Shown here: positions 16,136-27,128 of the stretch, in pieces
Layout: every line of letters begins with the position of its first letter
Numbering within the stretch: the first letter of the stretch is position 1
NCBI GenBank assembly: GCA_030448105.1
Contig: JAUJNP010000001.1
Coordinates: 233,303 to 297,302 of the forward strand
Source: Acidimicrobiales bacterium
Lineage (GTDB): Bacteria; Actinomycetota; Acidimicrobiia; Acidimicrobiales; Iamiaceae
Reading direction: 5' to 3'
Length of the DNA stretch: 64,000 nucleotides
Program-made: the position numbers and the translations under genes
Notes under the pieces: model-generated
Told to the model about the DNA's origin: nothing
Seen by the model: only the letters and a program-made list of their open reading frames with translations
Database searches by the model: none

Positions 16136-18136
16136 TCAGCCGGCCAGCACGAGGTCGACCACCGTTCCCCTGCGGACCTCGGTGCCGGCAGCGGGATCGG
16201 TGGCCACGGGCAGGCCCTTGGCCGGGCCCCGCACCTCGCCGGCCACCAAGCCCTGGGCCTCCAGGCGGGCCGCCGCCTCGGCGATGCTTGTGGTGCCTCT
16301 CACGTCGGGCACGGCCACCGGCGCGGGGCCCAGGGACACCACCAGGTTGACGGTCGACCCGCGGGGCAGCTTCGTACCCGCCGACTGGTCGGCGTCGATG
16401 ACCAGGCCCTCGGCCACCTCGTCGTGGTGGCGGTAGGAGATGGCCGCCCGGAGCTGCACCCGGCCCAGCTCGGCCTCGGCCGCCTCGACGGTGGCCCCCT
16501 CCAGAGCGGCCGGCACCTCGCGGGGCGCCGGCCCGTCGGAGACGACCAGGTAGATCGTCTGGCCCTTGATCATGGTGGTGGGGGTGCCGTCGCCCAGGCG
16601 GATCACGTGGTCCTTCGGGATCTCCTCGTCGAAGGCGCGTGACCCGACCCGGGCCACCAGCCCCCGGGCGTCGATGGCTCTGAAGGCATCGGCGAGGGAC
16701 TTGCCCCGCAGGTCCGTCGGCACGGCGGTGGGGGTGTTGCCGTCGGAGATCACCAGCGTCACCCGCGAGCCCTCCTCCAGCTCCACGCCGGGGCGGGGGC
16801 GGACGGCGATCACCTCGCCGGGCTCGGTGCCGTCGCGGCGGGTGTGCTCCTCGCGGACGTCCCACTTGAACCGGGCCAGCCTCTGGCGGGCGGCGTCCTC
16901 GGAGAGGCCGACGACCCGCTGGGGCACGGCGTGAACCGGGGTGCGGGTGGCGCGAGCCACGAAGGCGGCGGCGCCGGCGCCGAGGGCGGCGAGGAGCACC
17001 AACCCGAGGAGCACCCAGGGCCAGCGGCGCCGGGTTCGGTGTTCGCCGTCGGAGCTCACGACCGGCGGCGGCGGAGGGTCGGCCACCGTTACGGTCGCAT
17101 CGTCGCCGGTGAGGTCGACGACGGCCCCGTCGGCCAAGGTGGGCACGGCGGGCAGCGCGCCGGCGGCCAGGAAGTCGGGCACGTCGAGCTCGTCGAGGTC
17201 GTCGTCGTCGCGCTGGCGGAGCCTGGTCATGAGGGTGGGGTCGGGATCGTCGGCCACGATGCCGGCGGCCACCGCGTCGGCCAGGGGCAGGGGCGCGGGC
17301 GCCGGGAGGCGGTCGGCGGTGGCCATGAGCGCCACCCCCAGGTCGTGGGCGTCGAGGCGGTCCTCGGGATCGGCCCGCCCGGCCCGCTGCAGCGGGCTCT
17401 GCAGCGGCCCGAGGGCATCGGGCACCCCGAGGTCCCGGCCGACCCTGGCCATCAGCGTGCCGATGGTGGTGTCGGCGGCGAAGGGCACCACCCCGGTGAC
17501 CGCCTCCACCAGCGTGAGGGCGAGGGAGTACACGTCGGCCTTGCCGGTGAGGGCCTGCCCCTGGGCCTGCTCCGGCGACGCGTAGCGGGCGGTGCCGAGG
17601 ACCGCGCCCTGCGGCTCGGTCCACGCCGCCTCGGCCAGGGCGCGGGCCAGGCCGAAGTCGGCGATGCGCAGGCGGGCGTCGTCGCCGAAGAGGAGGTTGG
17701 CGGGCTTGATGTCGCGATGGACCAGGCCGCGCCGGTGGGCGTACTCGAGGCCCCGCGTGGCTTCCAGGCCGATCAACAGAGCTTGGGAAGGCGACAACCG
17801 CTCGTCGCGGTCGAGCATGGCCCGGAGGCTGCCGCCGCCGAGGTACTCGAGCACCAGGTAGGGGATGTCGTCCCCGCCGTCCTGGCCCCAGTCGTACACC
17901 GCCATGACGTTGGGGTGGTTGAGGGCGGCGGCCGCCTGCGCCTCGGCCTGGAAGCGGCGCAGGAAGTCGGCATCGTCGGCCAGGGCGGCATGGAGGACCT
18001 TGAGGGCGACGCGTCGCCGCAGCCGCACGTCGTCGGCCAGGAATACCTGGGCCGACGCGCCCCGCCCGATCGGGGCGATGATCCGGTAGCGACCGCCCAG
18101 CACCCGACCGATCTCCTCGGCGCGCGACAGGGCCAC
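16136..18136 (-). CDS. PASTA-domain Ser/Thr protein kinase (PknB/StkP type)
   Basis: The 666-residue protein has a kinase domain (GRGASAQVF loop, VALKVLH lysine, HRDIKPANLL, DFGLARAL, TARYASPEQ), an acidic linker, one membrane helix (about 370-395) and four C-terminal PASTA repeats of about 65 residues, beginning near AVPQRVVG, AVPTDLRG, EVPAALEG and AVPDVRG. PASTA kinases sense peptidoglycan fragments or lipid II and control cell-wall growth and division. The GTG at 18136 is used because the kinase fold starts 13 residues later (GGRYRIIAPIGRG); the open frame further upstream is antisense to the next gene. It converges with the SCP2 gene and stands apart from the usual division cluster. Confidence 0.95.
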   Translation of the reverse strand: MALSRAEEIGRVLGGRYRIIAPIGRGASAQVFLADDVRLRRRVALKVLHAALADDADFLRRFQAEAQAAAALNHPNVMAVYDWGQDGGDDIPYLVLEYLGGGSLRAMLDRDERLSPSQALLIGLEATRGLEYAHRRGLVHRDIKPANLLFGDDARLRIADFGLARALAEAAWTEPQGAVLGTARYASPEQAQGQALTGKADVYSLALTLVEAVTGVVPFAADTTIGTLMARVGRDLGVPDALGPLQSPLQRAGRADPEDRLDAHDLGVALMATADRLPAPAPLPLADAVAAGIVADDPDPTLMTRLRQRDDDDLDELDVPDFLAAGALPAVPTLADGAVVDLTGDDATVTVADPPPPPVVSSDGEHRTRRRWPWVLLGLVLLAALGAGAAAFVARATRTPVHAVPQRVVGLSEDAARQRLARFKWDVREEHTRRDGTEPGEVIAVRPRPGVELEEGSRVTLVISDGNTPTAVPTDLRGKSLADAFRAIDARGLVARVGSRAFDEEIPKDHVIRLGDGTPTTMIKGQTIYLVVSDGPAPREVPAALEGATVEAAEAELGRVQLRAAISYRHHDEVAEGLVIDADQSAGTKLPRGSTVNLVVSLGPAPVAVPDVRGTTSIAEAAARLEAQGLVAGEVRGPAKGLPVATDPAAGTEVRRGTVVDLVLAG

Positions 18137-18202
18137 CCGCCGAGGGTAACGGAGGCCCTCGGCCCGCTCGCGGCAATGCCGCCGCGCCAAGATGGGCTCG
18201 CC

Positions 18203-18724
18203 GTGTCGGACCCCTCGCCCCCCTCGTCCATCGTCAACCCCCCGCCGCAGCCGCTGTTCTCGGTGCGGCGGCTGGTGATCGTGCTGGTGCTGGTGGCCGC
18301 GGGCGCCATCCTCGTGTGGAGCTTCCGGGGGACCACCAGCACCGGCGGCGGTAGCGCCTGCGCCACCCCGGCGGTGGTGGGTTTCGACCCCGCCCCCGGC
18401 GGCCGGGTCCTGCGCCAGGCCCAGGTCGGCGTGGAGCTGCGACCGGGCTACGACGGGCGCATCAGCATCGACGGGCGGGAGATCCCCCAGGAGCAGATGG
18501 CGGGCGCCGTGCTCCCCGGCACCGAGGCCTACGACCAGCTCTCGGCCCAGGAGCGCCGGCTCGGCCCCCGCCCCAACAACAAGAACGTGGTGAAGTTCCA
18601 GCCCGGCCCGGGCAAGGTGGTCACCCGCTTCAGCGGGCAGCTGGAGATCACCATCCGCTACTGGCGCCAGTCCGAAGGGCCCGGCAGCGCCGAGGCCTGC
18701 AGCTACACCGTCTTCGTCACCTGA
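18203..18724 (+). CDS. Single-pass membrane-anchored protein of unknown function
   Basis: The 173-residue protein has a short Pro-rich cytoplasmic start, one membrane helix (RLVIVLVLVAAGAILVWSF, about 22-40) and an external domain with cysteines in SACATPAVV and EACSYTV that could pair. The external part reads like a small beta-sandwich (GVELRPGYDGRISIDGREIP). The GTG at 18203 is divergent from the PASTA kinase start, 66 bases away, so the two may share a control region and perhaps a cell-envelope role. I do not recognise a family. Confidence 0.75.
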   Translation: MSDPSPPSSIVNPPPQPLFSVRRLVIVLVLVAAGAILVWSFRGTTSTGGGSACATPAVVGFDPAPGGRVLRQAQVGVELRPGYDGRISIDGREIPQEQMAGAVLPGTEAYDQLSAQERRLGPRPNNKNVVKFQPGPGKVVTRFSGQLEITIRYWRQSEGPGSAEACSYTVFVT

Positions 18725-18972
18725 TCGGGCATCGACAGCGAGCCCCACGGCGGGAGGAACCCGCTCAACTCCGTGGCGAGCGGGGATCGGATCACCCGCC
18801 GGATCGCAGCTGCTAGCGGCGCGCGCCCCGCATCCGCCCCCGACGTCCCTACTCCAGCGCGTAGCGCCCCGTTACCGTCGTCGTCAGGGGTTCTCTCCGT
18901 CGCGGCCTTCAGCAGGCGCAACTCCCTACTTCAACGCGAAGCCGATGTGAGCCACTCGTATCGGCCGCTTCG
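18725..18972. other. Intergenic start of a lower-GC island
   Basis: Base composition falls clearly below that of the flanking DNA from about here to 19548. Two imperfect related segments occur (ccctactccagcgcgtagcg near 18847 and ccctacttcaacgcgaagcc near 18924). I see no convincing gene; a 72-codon minus-strand open frame lacks coding character. Confidence 0.5.
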
Positions 18973-19362
18973 TTATTCCGACATGAACTTGGCAGCGAAC
19001 TCGACAAGCAGGGCTAGTTCGGCACTCTTTACCTCTTGCTCAGTAGCACCGACACGCTCAGGCCCCAGCCGGATCAGGAATCTGCGGAGCGTTGAGGCCA
19101 ACTCGTCGGCTCGCAGCTCCCGTTGAGCCGGCGCGAAAACACGGATTCGTTCAGTAGGCGGGATTAGGAGGCGTCTGATGCGCCCATCGGACCGGCTACG
19201 GAAGACCTCCGCCTGCAGTACGAGGCCTGTCGCGTCGTAGAACCTGTACTCACCGTTGCGCACGTCGATCGGTTCGATGCCGGCCGCGGCTTGGTCGGGG
19301 CCCGAGTACACACTGACATCACCATGTTCGTCGACGATGATCGGGCACTCGAGCGCGGCCAT
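18973..19362 (-). CDS. Hypothetical protein in lower-GC island
   Basis: This 129-residue protein begins MAALECPIIVDEHGDVSVY and contains PTERIRVFAPAQRELRADEL and a C-terminal helical stretch ending FAAKFMSE. It is soluble, without cysteine motifs or membrane segments. Its GC content and codon use, with many A/T-ending codons, differ from all neighbours, which suggests recent acquisition. The pattern (short acidic N-terminal beta part, helical C-terminus) resembles small immunity-like or orphan proteins, but I cannot assign a family. A small ORF ends 10 bases upstream of its ATG. Confidence 0.65.
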   Translation of the reverse strand: MAALECPIIVDEHGDVSVYSGPDQAAAGIEPIDVRNGEYRFYDATGLVLQAEVFRSRSDGRIRRLLIPPTERIRVFAPAQRELRADELASTLRRFLIRLGPERVGATEQEVKSAELALLVEFAAKFMSE

Positions 19363-19372
19363 TAGAACCGGT

Positions 19373-19548
19373 TCAGAAGGAGGTGTCCTTCGAGCTCTTT
19401 TTCAATGGCCTATGGACCACCACGAACCGGCCATCAGAAGACACATCCGGCTCGACGCCCGGAATGGAATCGTCAGCGGGCGTCCCGCCCGAATCCTTCG
19501 ACACCAACGACCTCGAATCCGCCGCCCGCAACCAGCTCGACACGCGCA

Positions 19549-19549
<1 letters not shown>
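19373..19549 (-). pseudogene. Small ORF or fragment resembling a PD40/TolB-type propeller repeat
   Basis: A 58-residue open frame starts with an ATG that overlaps the ligA stop (TGATG). It contains S-K-D-S-G-G-T-P-A-D-D-S then GVEPDVSSDGRFVVVHRPLKK, which reads like one blade of a PD40/TolB beta-propeller (P-x-V-S-x-D-G-R-x-V). One blade alone cannot fold, so it is probably the remnant of a longer gene joined to the end of ligA by rearrangement. It is part of the lower-GC island. Confidence 0.4.
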
Positions 19550-21702
<2,153 letters not shown>

Positions 21703-21793
21703 CTAACGAGCGTGACCCTCAACCCGGCCGGGCCGGCGCCGACAGTCCAGGGGGAAGGGCCCAGGACAACACGATGACGGCGGCGGAGCGGAC

Positions 21794-22981
21794 ATGGGAC
21801 TGAACGGATCGCTCGAGGACTACTCGCCGGCGGGCGCGCTCCGGGTTCTCTCCTCCACCGGCCGCACGGGAGCGGTGCGCTTCAGCGGGGAGGCCGGGTG
21901 CACCGTCTACCTGCACGAGGGCGAGCTGTACTTCGCCCGCGACGACCACACCGACCAGGCCCTCGTCACCGCCCTGGTGCGCCCCGGGCGGGTCAGCGCC
22001 GAGGACTGGGCCCGGGCCATCGAGGACGCCGACGAGGCGTCCCGGGTGGGCGAGCAGCTCGTGCAGAGCGGGTCCATCGACCCGGACCGGTTGGCCTCGG
22101 TGACCCTGTCGGTGGCGTACGACCCCTTGATCCGTCTGTTCCGGGAGGGCGACGGCGCCTTCGAGTTCGAGGCCGAGGCCGTCCACTGGATCGGTCCGTA
22201 CCGCACCTTCGACGTCGACACCATCGTCGGTGAGGTGCGCCGCCGGGTGCGCGAGGTGGACGAGATGAGCCCGGTGGTGCCCTCGGTGGACGCCTGGGTG
22301 TCGGCCAGCCGCACGCTCCCGGGCACCGACGGCGAGGTGACCCTGCGGCGCGACGAGTGGGAGCTGATCGCATCGTTGGCCGGCCCCCGCACCGTCACCG
22401 AGCTGGCCGGGGAGATGGGCCGGGGCCGATACTCCACCGCCCGGGTCGTCTACCGCCTCGCCCGGGCCGGCCTGGTGCAGGTGGTGCCCGAGGCGCTGGC
22501 GCCTCTACCGCTGGTCGGCACCGCCGACCCGGCCGCGGTGGACCTGACCGAAGGGGCCGACCTCGCCGCCTGGGACCGGGGCTTCAAGCACACCGAGGCC
22601 ACCGACCGTTCTGGCCTGGAGCCCTGTGGTCAGGGCGGCGCCGATCCAAGTCAGGACGACCCTCCCGCCGAGGAGGTCCGGTGGGCGCCGTGGCCCGCGT
22701 TGGAGGACCTGGCCATGGACGACCCCGCCGCAGTGGCGACCGTGCCCGGCAGCGGGAGCATCGGGGCCCTCGTCGAGGCGGCCGAGGTCGAGCCGGCCGA
22801 GCCGGCCGGGGCGGTCGGGGCGGCCGAGGCCGACCCGGCTGGCCCCGCTCCCGAACCGGACCGCACCTCCGATGCCGCCTGGCTGGAGGGCCTCTACGCC
22901 CAGTTCATGCACGAACCGGAACCGGCGGGGCGCAAGCGCAAGAAGGAGGCGTCTCGACGCGGCCTTCGCCGCCCCCGGTGA
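21794..22981 (+). CDS. DUF4388 (PatA N-terminal-like) domain protein
   Basis: The 395-residue protein starts MGLNGSLEDYSPAGALRVLS and GRTGAVRFSGEAGCTVYLHEGELYFA, the pattern of DUF4388/PatA-like N-terminal domains found in bacterial signalling and gliding proteins. A middle segment (RRDEWELIASLAGPRTVTEL ... YSTARVVYRLARAGLVQ) resembles a winged helix. The last third is a low-complexity acidic/Pro region ending in a basic RKRKKEASRR tail. Start ATG at 21794, divergent from ligA by about 100 bases. It has no membrane segment. Specific function unknown; a scaffold or regulatory role is inferred. Confidence 0.82.
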   Translation: MGLNGSLEDYSPAGALRVLSSTGRTGAVRFSGEAGCTVYLHEGELYFARDDHTDQALVTALVRPGRVSAEDWARAIEDADEASRVGEQLVQSGSIDPDRLASVTLSVAYDPLIRLFREGDGAFEFEAEAVHWIGPYRTFDVDTIVGEVRRRVREVDEMSPVVPSVDAWVSASRTLPGTDGEVTLRRDEWELIASLAGPRTVTELAGEMGRGRYSTARVVYRLARAGLVQVVPEALAPLPLVGTADPAAVDLTEGADLAAWDRGFKHTEATDRSGLEPCGQGGADPSQDDPPAEEVRWAPWPALEDLAMDDPAAVATVPGSGSIGALVEAAEVEPAEPAGAVGAAEADPAGPAPEPDRTSDAAWLEGLYAQFMHEPEPAGRKRKKEASRRGLRRPR

Positions 22982-23039
22982 GCTGAGCCCGCCGAACCTG
23001 GAGTAGCCACCTGATGGGCAGGTGGGCAAGTCTCGGCCG

Positions 23040-23927
23040 ATGAGCGAGCCGGGGACCTGGAGCGTGCGGGCCACCTGGGTGGCGGCGCCGTTCACCGTCG
23101 GCCCCGTCCTCGCCGCCGCCCTCGACCCCCGCTCCCCGGGGGTGCAGGGCACGGCCACCGTGCTGGCGTGGGCGGCGTGGGCCTTGGCGCTGGGCGCCGC
23201 CCTGGTGCCCACCACGGTGTCGCTCACGCTGGTGCGCACCATCGTGCCCGGCGCGGTGGCGGCGTCGCTGTGGGCCGCGACCGTCGGGGCCCCGGCCGAG
23301 CTCGCTGCCTGGAAGCCGGCGCTGGCGTTGGCAGGCGCGGTGCTGGCCACCGCAGCCGCCTTGTCCCCGCTCACCGGTGACGCGTTCGTGAACGGCTCCG
23401 CCTACGGCGACGAGCGCCGCCTCGCCCTCCGGGTCCCGGCTCCGCTGCTCGTCCTCGTGCCGCTGTTGTGGGCCGTCATGGCCACCGCCACCGTCGCCGG
23501 GCCGCTGCTGCTGGGCGCCGGCCAGTGGGTGGCCGGGACGGCCGCCAGCTTTGCCGGGGTGGCGGTGGTGGTCCTCGGCGGCCGCTCCCTCCACGGCCTG
23601 GCGCGGCGCTGGGTGGTGTTCGTGCCCGCCGGCGTGGTGCTGCACGACCGCCTCGCGCTGGCCGACCCGGCACTGTTCCCCCGCCGCATGGTGGCCCGCC
23701 TGGGCCCCGCCCCGGTGGGCGCCGACGCCGACCCGGGCGCCCTCGACCTCACCGCCCGGGCGCTGGGGCTGGTACTGCTGCTCGAGCTGCACGAGGTGCT
23801 GCCGGTGGGCGTGCCCGCCGGCCGCCGGGAGGTCGCCACCGTCGACACCCGGCGGCTCCTCTTCACCCCCACCCGCCCGGGGGCGGTGCTCAGCGAGGCG
23901 CGGGCCCGCCGGCTGCCGGCGGGCTGA
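23040..23927 (+). CDS. Multi-pass membrane protein of unknown function
   Basis: The 295-residue protein has hydrophobic stretches near TVGPVLAAAL, VLAWAAWALALGAALV, TIVPGAVAASLWAATVG, LALAGAVLATAAAL and LLVLVPLLWAVMATATVAGPLLLGA, so five or six membrane helices, followed by a soluble C-terminal part with FVPAGVVLHDRLALADP and VATVDTRRLLFTPTRPG. That C-terminal pattern resembles PH-like domain proteins of actinobacteria. The ATG at 23040 follows the DUF4388 gene by 58 bases. Its last 38 bases overlap the end of mnmA on the other strand. Confidence 0.75.
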   Translation: MSEPGTWSVRATWVAAPFTVGPVLAAALDPRSPGVQGTATVLAWAAWALALGAALVPTTVSLTLVRTIVPGAVAASLWAATVGAPAELAAWKPALALAGAVLATAAALSPLTGDAFVNGSAYGDERRLALRVPAPLLVLVPLLWAVMATATVAGPLLLGAGQWVAGTAASFAGVAVVVLGGRSLHGLARRWVVFVPAGVVLHDRLALADPALFPRRMVARLGPAPVGADADPGALDLTARALGLVLLLELHEVLPVGVPAGRREVATVDTRRLLFTPTRPGAVLSEARARRLPAG

Positions 23928-24978
23928 GGGCCGTGCCCCCGCCGACCACCTCGTCGCCCTCGTAGAACACCACGCTCTGGCCGGGCGCCACCCGACGCTC
24001 CGGGCGGTGCCACCGCACCGTCACCTCCCCGGCGCAGTCGCTTGCCGTGCCGCCGAGGACCAGGTCACCGGGGCGGGGCACGCCGTGGGCGCTGCACTGA
24101 ACGAGCGTGGCGCCCGAGCACGGACCGGCCGCCCACACCACCCCCCCGACCGCCTGCTCGGCGGTGAGCAACTCGGCGGCCGACCCCACCGTGACCGTGG
24201 CCGCCACGGGGTCGGCGTGCACGGCGAAGCGCGCCTCGCCACCGCCCGCCAGCCCGAGGCCGCGGCGCTGGCCCACGGTGACGAGCTCGACCGCCTCCAC
24301 CCGGCCCACCACGAGCCCGTCGCCATCGACCACCCGCCCCGGCGTGAGCGCCACCCGCGGCTCGAGAAACGCCCGCCGGCCGCCCGTGGCGGAGACGAAG
24401 CACACGTCCTGGCTGTCGGGCTTGTCCGCCGTGCGCAACCCGAGGGCACGGGCCAGGTTCCGCACCTCGGCCTTGGTGCGGTCGCCCACCGGGAACCGCA
24501 CCCGGGCCAACGCCCCCTGGTCCAGCACGTGCAGCACGTAGGACTGGTCCTTGGCCCGGTCCGCGCCCCGCGCCACCCGGCGGGTGCCGTCGGCGTGGGT
24601 CGTCACCCGGGCGTGGTGGCCGGTGGCGACCGCCTCGAACCCCAGGGCCGCCGCCCGCTCCATCAACCGGTCGAACTTGAGGTGGCGGTTGCAGGCGATG
24701 CACGGGTTCGGGGTGCGGCCCGCCTGGTGGTCGCCCACGTAGGGGTCGACGACGTGGCGGGCGAAGTCGGCCCCGAAGTCGAAGGTGTGGTGGTCGATGT
24801 CGAGGTGGTCGGCCACGCGGCGGGCGTCGTCCACGTCGGAGACCGAGCAGCACCCGGCGTCGGACGGGCCGCCCCAGAGCTTCATGGTGACGCCGACGAC
24901 CTCGTGGCCGTCACGCTGCAACAGGGCGGCGGCCACCGACGAGTCGACCCCACCCGACATGGCCACCAGCACCTTCAT
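23890..24978 (-). CDS. mnmA: tRNA-specific 2-thiouridylase
   Basis: MnmA puts sulfur on U34 of Lys, Glu and Gln tRNAs. The protein (362 residues) starts MKVLVAMSGGVDSSVAAALL, with the PP-loop SGGVDSS, then catalytic cysteines in NPCIACNRHLKF and TPNPC; the second active cysteine is in SQDVCFV; FLGG-like and GQRRGLGLAG motifs are present. The ATG at 24978 is preceded by GAGGATCC. The cysteine desulfurase gene ends 39 bases upstream on the same strand and is its likely sulfur donor. Confidence 0.96.
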   Translation of the reverse strand: MKVLVAMSGGVDSSVAAALLQRDGHEVVGVTMKLWGGPSDAGCCSVSDVDDARRVADHLDIDHHTFDFGADFARHVVDPYVGDHQAGRTPNPCIACNRHLKFDRLMERAAALGFEAVATGHHARVTTHADGTRRVARGADRAKDQSYVLHVLDQGALARVRFPVGDRTKAEVRNLARALGLRTADKPDSQDVCFVSATGGRRAFLEPRVALTPGRVVDGDGLVVGRVEAVELVTVGQRRGLGLAGGGEARFAVHADPVAATVTVGSAAELLTAEQAVGGVVWAAGPCSGATLVQCSAHGVPRPGDLVLGGTASDCAGEVTVRWHRPERRVAPGQSVVFYEGDEVVGGGTALSPPAAGGPAPR

Positions 24979-25017
24979 GGCAGGATCCTCACGACAGGAC
25001 CTTCGTGGCAGCACGCC

Positions 25018-26181
25018 TCATAGCCGGGCCTGGCGCAGGCGGGCGACGGCGGCGGGCACGACGGTGAGGGCGTGGTCGACGTCGGCCTCGGTGGTGGTCC
25101 AGCCCAGCGAGAGGCGCAGCGATCCCCCGGCGCGGGCCCGGTCCATGCCCATGGCCGCCAGCACGTGGGACGGCTCGGCCGCGCCGCTGGCGCACGACGA
25201 CGCCGCCGACGCGCACACCCCCGCCTGGTCGAGCAGGAAGAGCAGAGCTTCGGCCTCCACGTCGTCGAAGCAGAGGTGGCAGCTCCCGGCGACCTTGTGG
25301 TCCCGGTTCGGCCACGCGCCGCCGACGCCGGTCTCCACCGTGCCCGGGACGGCGGCGAGGAGGCCGTCGGCCAACCGGTCGCGCAGGGCGCCGACCCGGG
25401 CCACCACCTCGGAGCGGTCGCCCTGCAGGACCCGGGCGGCGGCGGCCATGCCGACGATGCCGGCCACGTTGGACGTGCCGCTGCGCCGGTCGCGCTCCTG
25501 GCCACCGCCTCGCAGCAGCGGGGCGAGGGCCACCCCGCGGCGGACCACGAGGGCGCCGACCCCCTGAGGTCCGCCGAACTTGTGGGCGCTCACCGACACG
25601 AGCCCGGCTGCCGCCGCCGCCGGGGCAACGTCGAGCCAGGGGAAGGCCTGCACCGCGTCGGTGTGGAGCACGGCGCCGGGGGCGTGTTCGGCCACCAGCA
25701 CCACCACCTCCTCGAGGGGGGTGACCGTGCCCACCTCGTTGTTGGCCAGCATCACCGAGACCACCGCCACGTCGGGCCCGAGGGCGGCGCTCAGCGAGTC
25801 GTGGTCGACCCGGCCGGTGCCGTCCACGCCCACCAGCCGGCCCGCCGCTGCCTCCACCGGGGCGAGCACCGCCTGGTGCTCGGCGGCGGGGGCCACCGCT
25901 ACCGACCCGGGACGGCAGGCAAGGGCACCGGCGACGGCGGTGTTGTCGGCCTCGGTGCCGCCGGAGGTGAACACCACCTCTCCCGGTTCGCACCCCAATG
26001 CCTCGGCCATCACGTCGCGGGCGTCGTCAACCGCCCGCCGGGCCGCCCGCGCCGGCCGGTGGCTGCCCGACGGGTTCCCGAAGCGATCGGTGAGGAACGG
26101 CAGCATGGCGTCGAGCGCCTCCGGCCGCATCGGCGTGGTCGCCGCATGGTCCAGGTAGGTCAGGACGGGTCCGGGCGACAT
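25018..26181 (-). CDS. Cysteine desulfurase (IscS/NifS family)
   Basis: The 387-residue PLP enzyme removes sulfur from cysteine as a persulfide for tRNA thiolation and Fe-S clusters. It begins YLDHAATTPMRPEALDAM, has FTSGGTEADNTAV, the PLP-binding lysine in VSVSAHKFGGPQGVGAL, and the sulfur-accepting cysteine in SSCASGAAEPSHVL. The ATG at 26181 is used; the frame stays open upstream through a 63-bp tandem repeat that is not part of the fold. Adjacent mnmA suggests a dedicated sulfur relay. Confidence 0.95.
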   Translation of the reverse strand: MSPGPVLTYLDHAATTPMRPEALDAMLPFLTDRFGNPSGSHRPARAARRAVDDARDVMAEALGCEPGEVVFTSGGTEADNTAVAGALACRPGSVAVAPAAEHQAVLAPVEAAAGRLVGVDGTGRVDHDSLSAALGPDVAVVSVMLANNEVGTVTPLEEVVVLVAEHAPGAVLHTDAVQAFPWLDVAPAAAAAGLVSVSAHKFGGPQGVGALVVRRGVALAPLLRGGGQERDRRSGTSNVAGIVGMAAAARVLQGDRSEVVARVGALRDRLADGLLAAVPGTVETGVGGAWPNRDHKVAGSCHLCFDDVEAEALLFLLDQAGVCASAASSCASGAAEPSHVLAAMGMDRARAGGSLRLSLGWTTTEADVDHALTVVPAAVARLRQARL

Positions 26182-26198
26182 CGCCCGCAAGGGTACGG

Positions 26199-26330
26199 CG
26201 GCGTCGCGAGCGCCACGCGAGCAGCCGCCACGCGAGCGCCGGAGGCGGTCGCCCAGCAACACGGCGTCGCGAGCGCCACGCGAGCAGCCGCCACGCGAGC
26301 GCCGGAGGCGGTCGCCCACCAACACGGCGT
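26199..26330 (-). repeat. 63-bp tandem duplication upstream of the cysteine desulfurase gene
   Basis: Positions 26199-26261 and 26262-26324 differ at one base, and the first six bases of a third unit follow. The unit contains cgccacgcgagc sub-repeats. It occupies the leader between the desulfurase ATG and the divergent methyltransferase gene, where a promoter would be expected. Confidence 0.93.
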
Positions 26331-26362
26331 GCCCGCAGCTATGCGAGCGCCAATATTGCGGG

Positions 26363-27118
26363 GTGGATGGATACGGGCCCTCGACCTACGGCGACCGCTT
26401 CGCCTCCGTCTACGACGAGTGGTACGGCGCCGACCCCGACACCGCCACCTGCGTGGACACGCTGGCCGAGCTGGCCGCCGGCCGGCCCGTGCTGGAGCTG
26501 GGGGTGGGCACCGGGCGCCTCGCCATCCCCCTGGCCGGTCGGGGCCTGGCCGTCACCGGCGTGGACGCCTCGGCGGCGATGCTGGCCGCGCTGGCGGCCA
26601 AACCGGGCGGCGAGCGGGTGCGGGCCGTCGAGGCCGACATGGGCGGCCCCCTCCCCCACGGCCCGTGGGGCCTGGTGGTGGTGGCCCGCAACACGCTCTT
26701 CAACCTGGCCGACGAACATCGGCAACGGGCCTGCCTCGCCGAGGTCGCCCGCCGCCTCGCGCCCGGAGGCGCCCTCGTCGTCGAGGCGTTCGTGCCCGAC
26801 GGGTCCCGCCAACGGTCCTCGGTGGAGGTGCGCGCCGTGGAGGCCGACAGGGTCGTGCTCTTCGTCGACCGCCACGACCCCGAGACCCAACAAGCGTGGA
26901 GCTCGTTCGTGGAGCTGACGCCGGCGGGCACGTCGTTCCGGCCGTGCCACCTGCGCTACGCCACTCCCGAGCAGCTCGACGAGATGGCCGGGGCCGCCGG
27001 GCTCGTGCGCACGGCGCGCTGGTCGGGCTGGGACCGCGGCCACTTCGGCGAGGAGAGCCCCGCCCACGTGTCGGTCTACGGCCTGGAGTCCGCGTCTCAC
27101 CAGCAGGACCGGCCGTAG
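26363..27118 (+). CDS. Class I SAM-dependent methyltransferase
   Basis: A 251-residue methyltransferase: FASVYDEWYG, SAM motif I VLELGVGTGRLAIPLAG, acidic motif II in VTGVDASAAML, and motif III/post-III ARRLAPGGALVVEAFVPD. The GTG at 26363 gives M-D-G-Y-G. It precedes galT by 10 bases. Family members methylate small molecules or proteins; no substrate can be assigned. Confidence 0.88.
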   Translation: MDGYGPSTYGDRFASVYDEWYGADPDTATCVDTLAELAAGRPVLELGVGTGRLAIPLAGRGLAVTGVDASAAMLAALAAKPGGERVRAVEADMGGPLPHGPWGLVVVARNTLFNLADEHRQRACLAEVARRLAPGGALVVEAFVPDGSRQRSSVEVRAVEADRVVLFVDRHDPETQQAWSSFVELTPAGTSFRPCHLRYATPEQLDEMAGAAGLVRTARWSGWDRGHFGEESPAHVSVYGLESASHQQDRP

Positions 27119-27128
27119 CATGAGCTGA

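Noticed and set aside
18703..18921. 72-codon minus-strand open frame
   Set aside because: No ribosome binding site or family match, and it overlaps the end of a supported gene.
26181..26325. Longer cysteine desulfurase start through the 63-bp repeat
   Set aside because: The extra residues are the repeat itself and no family member has them.
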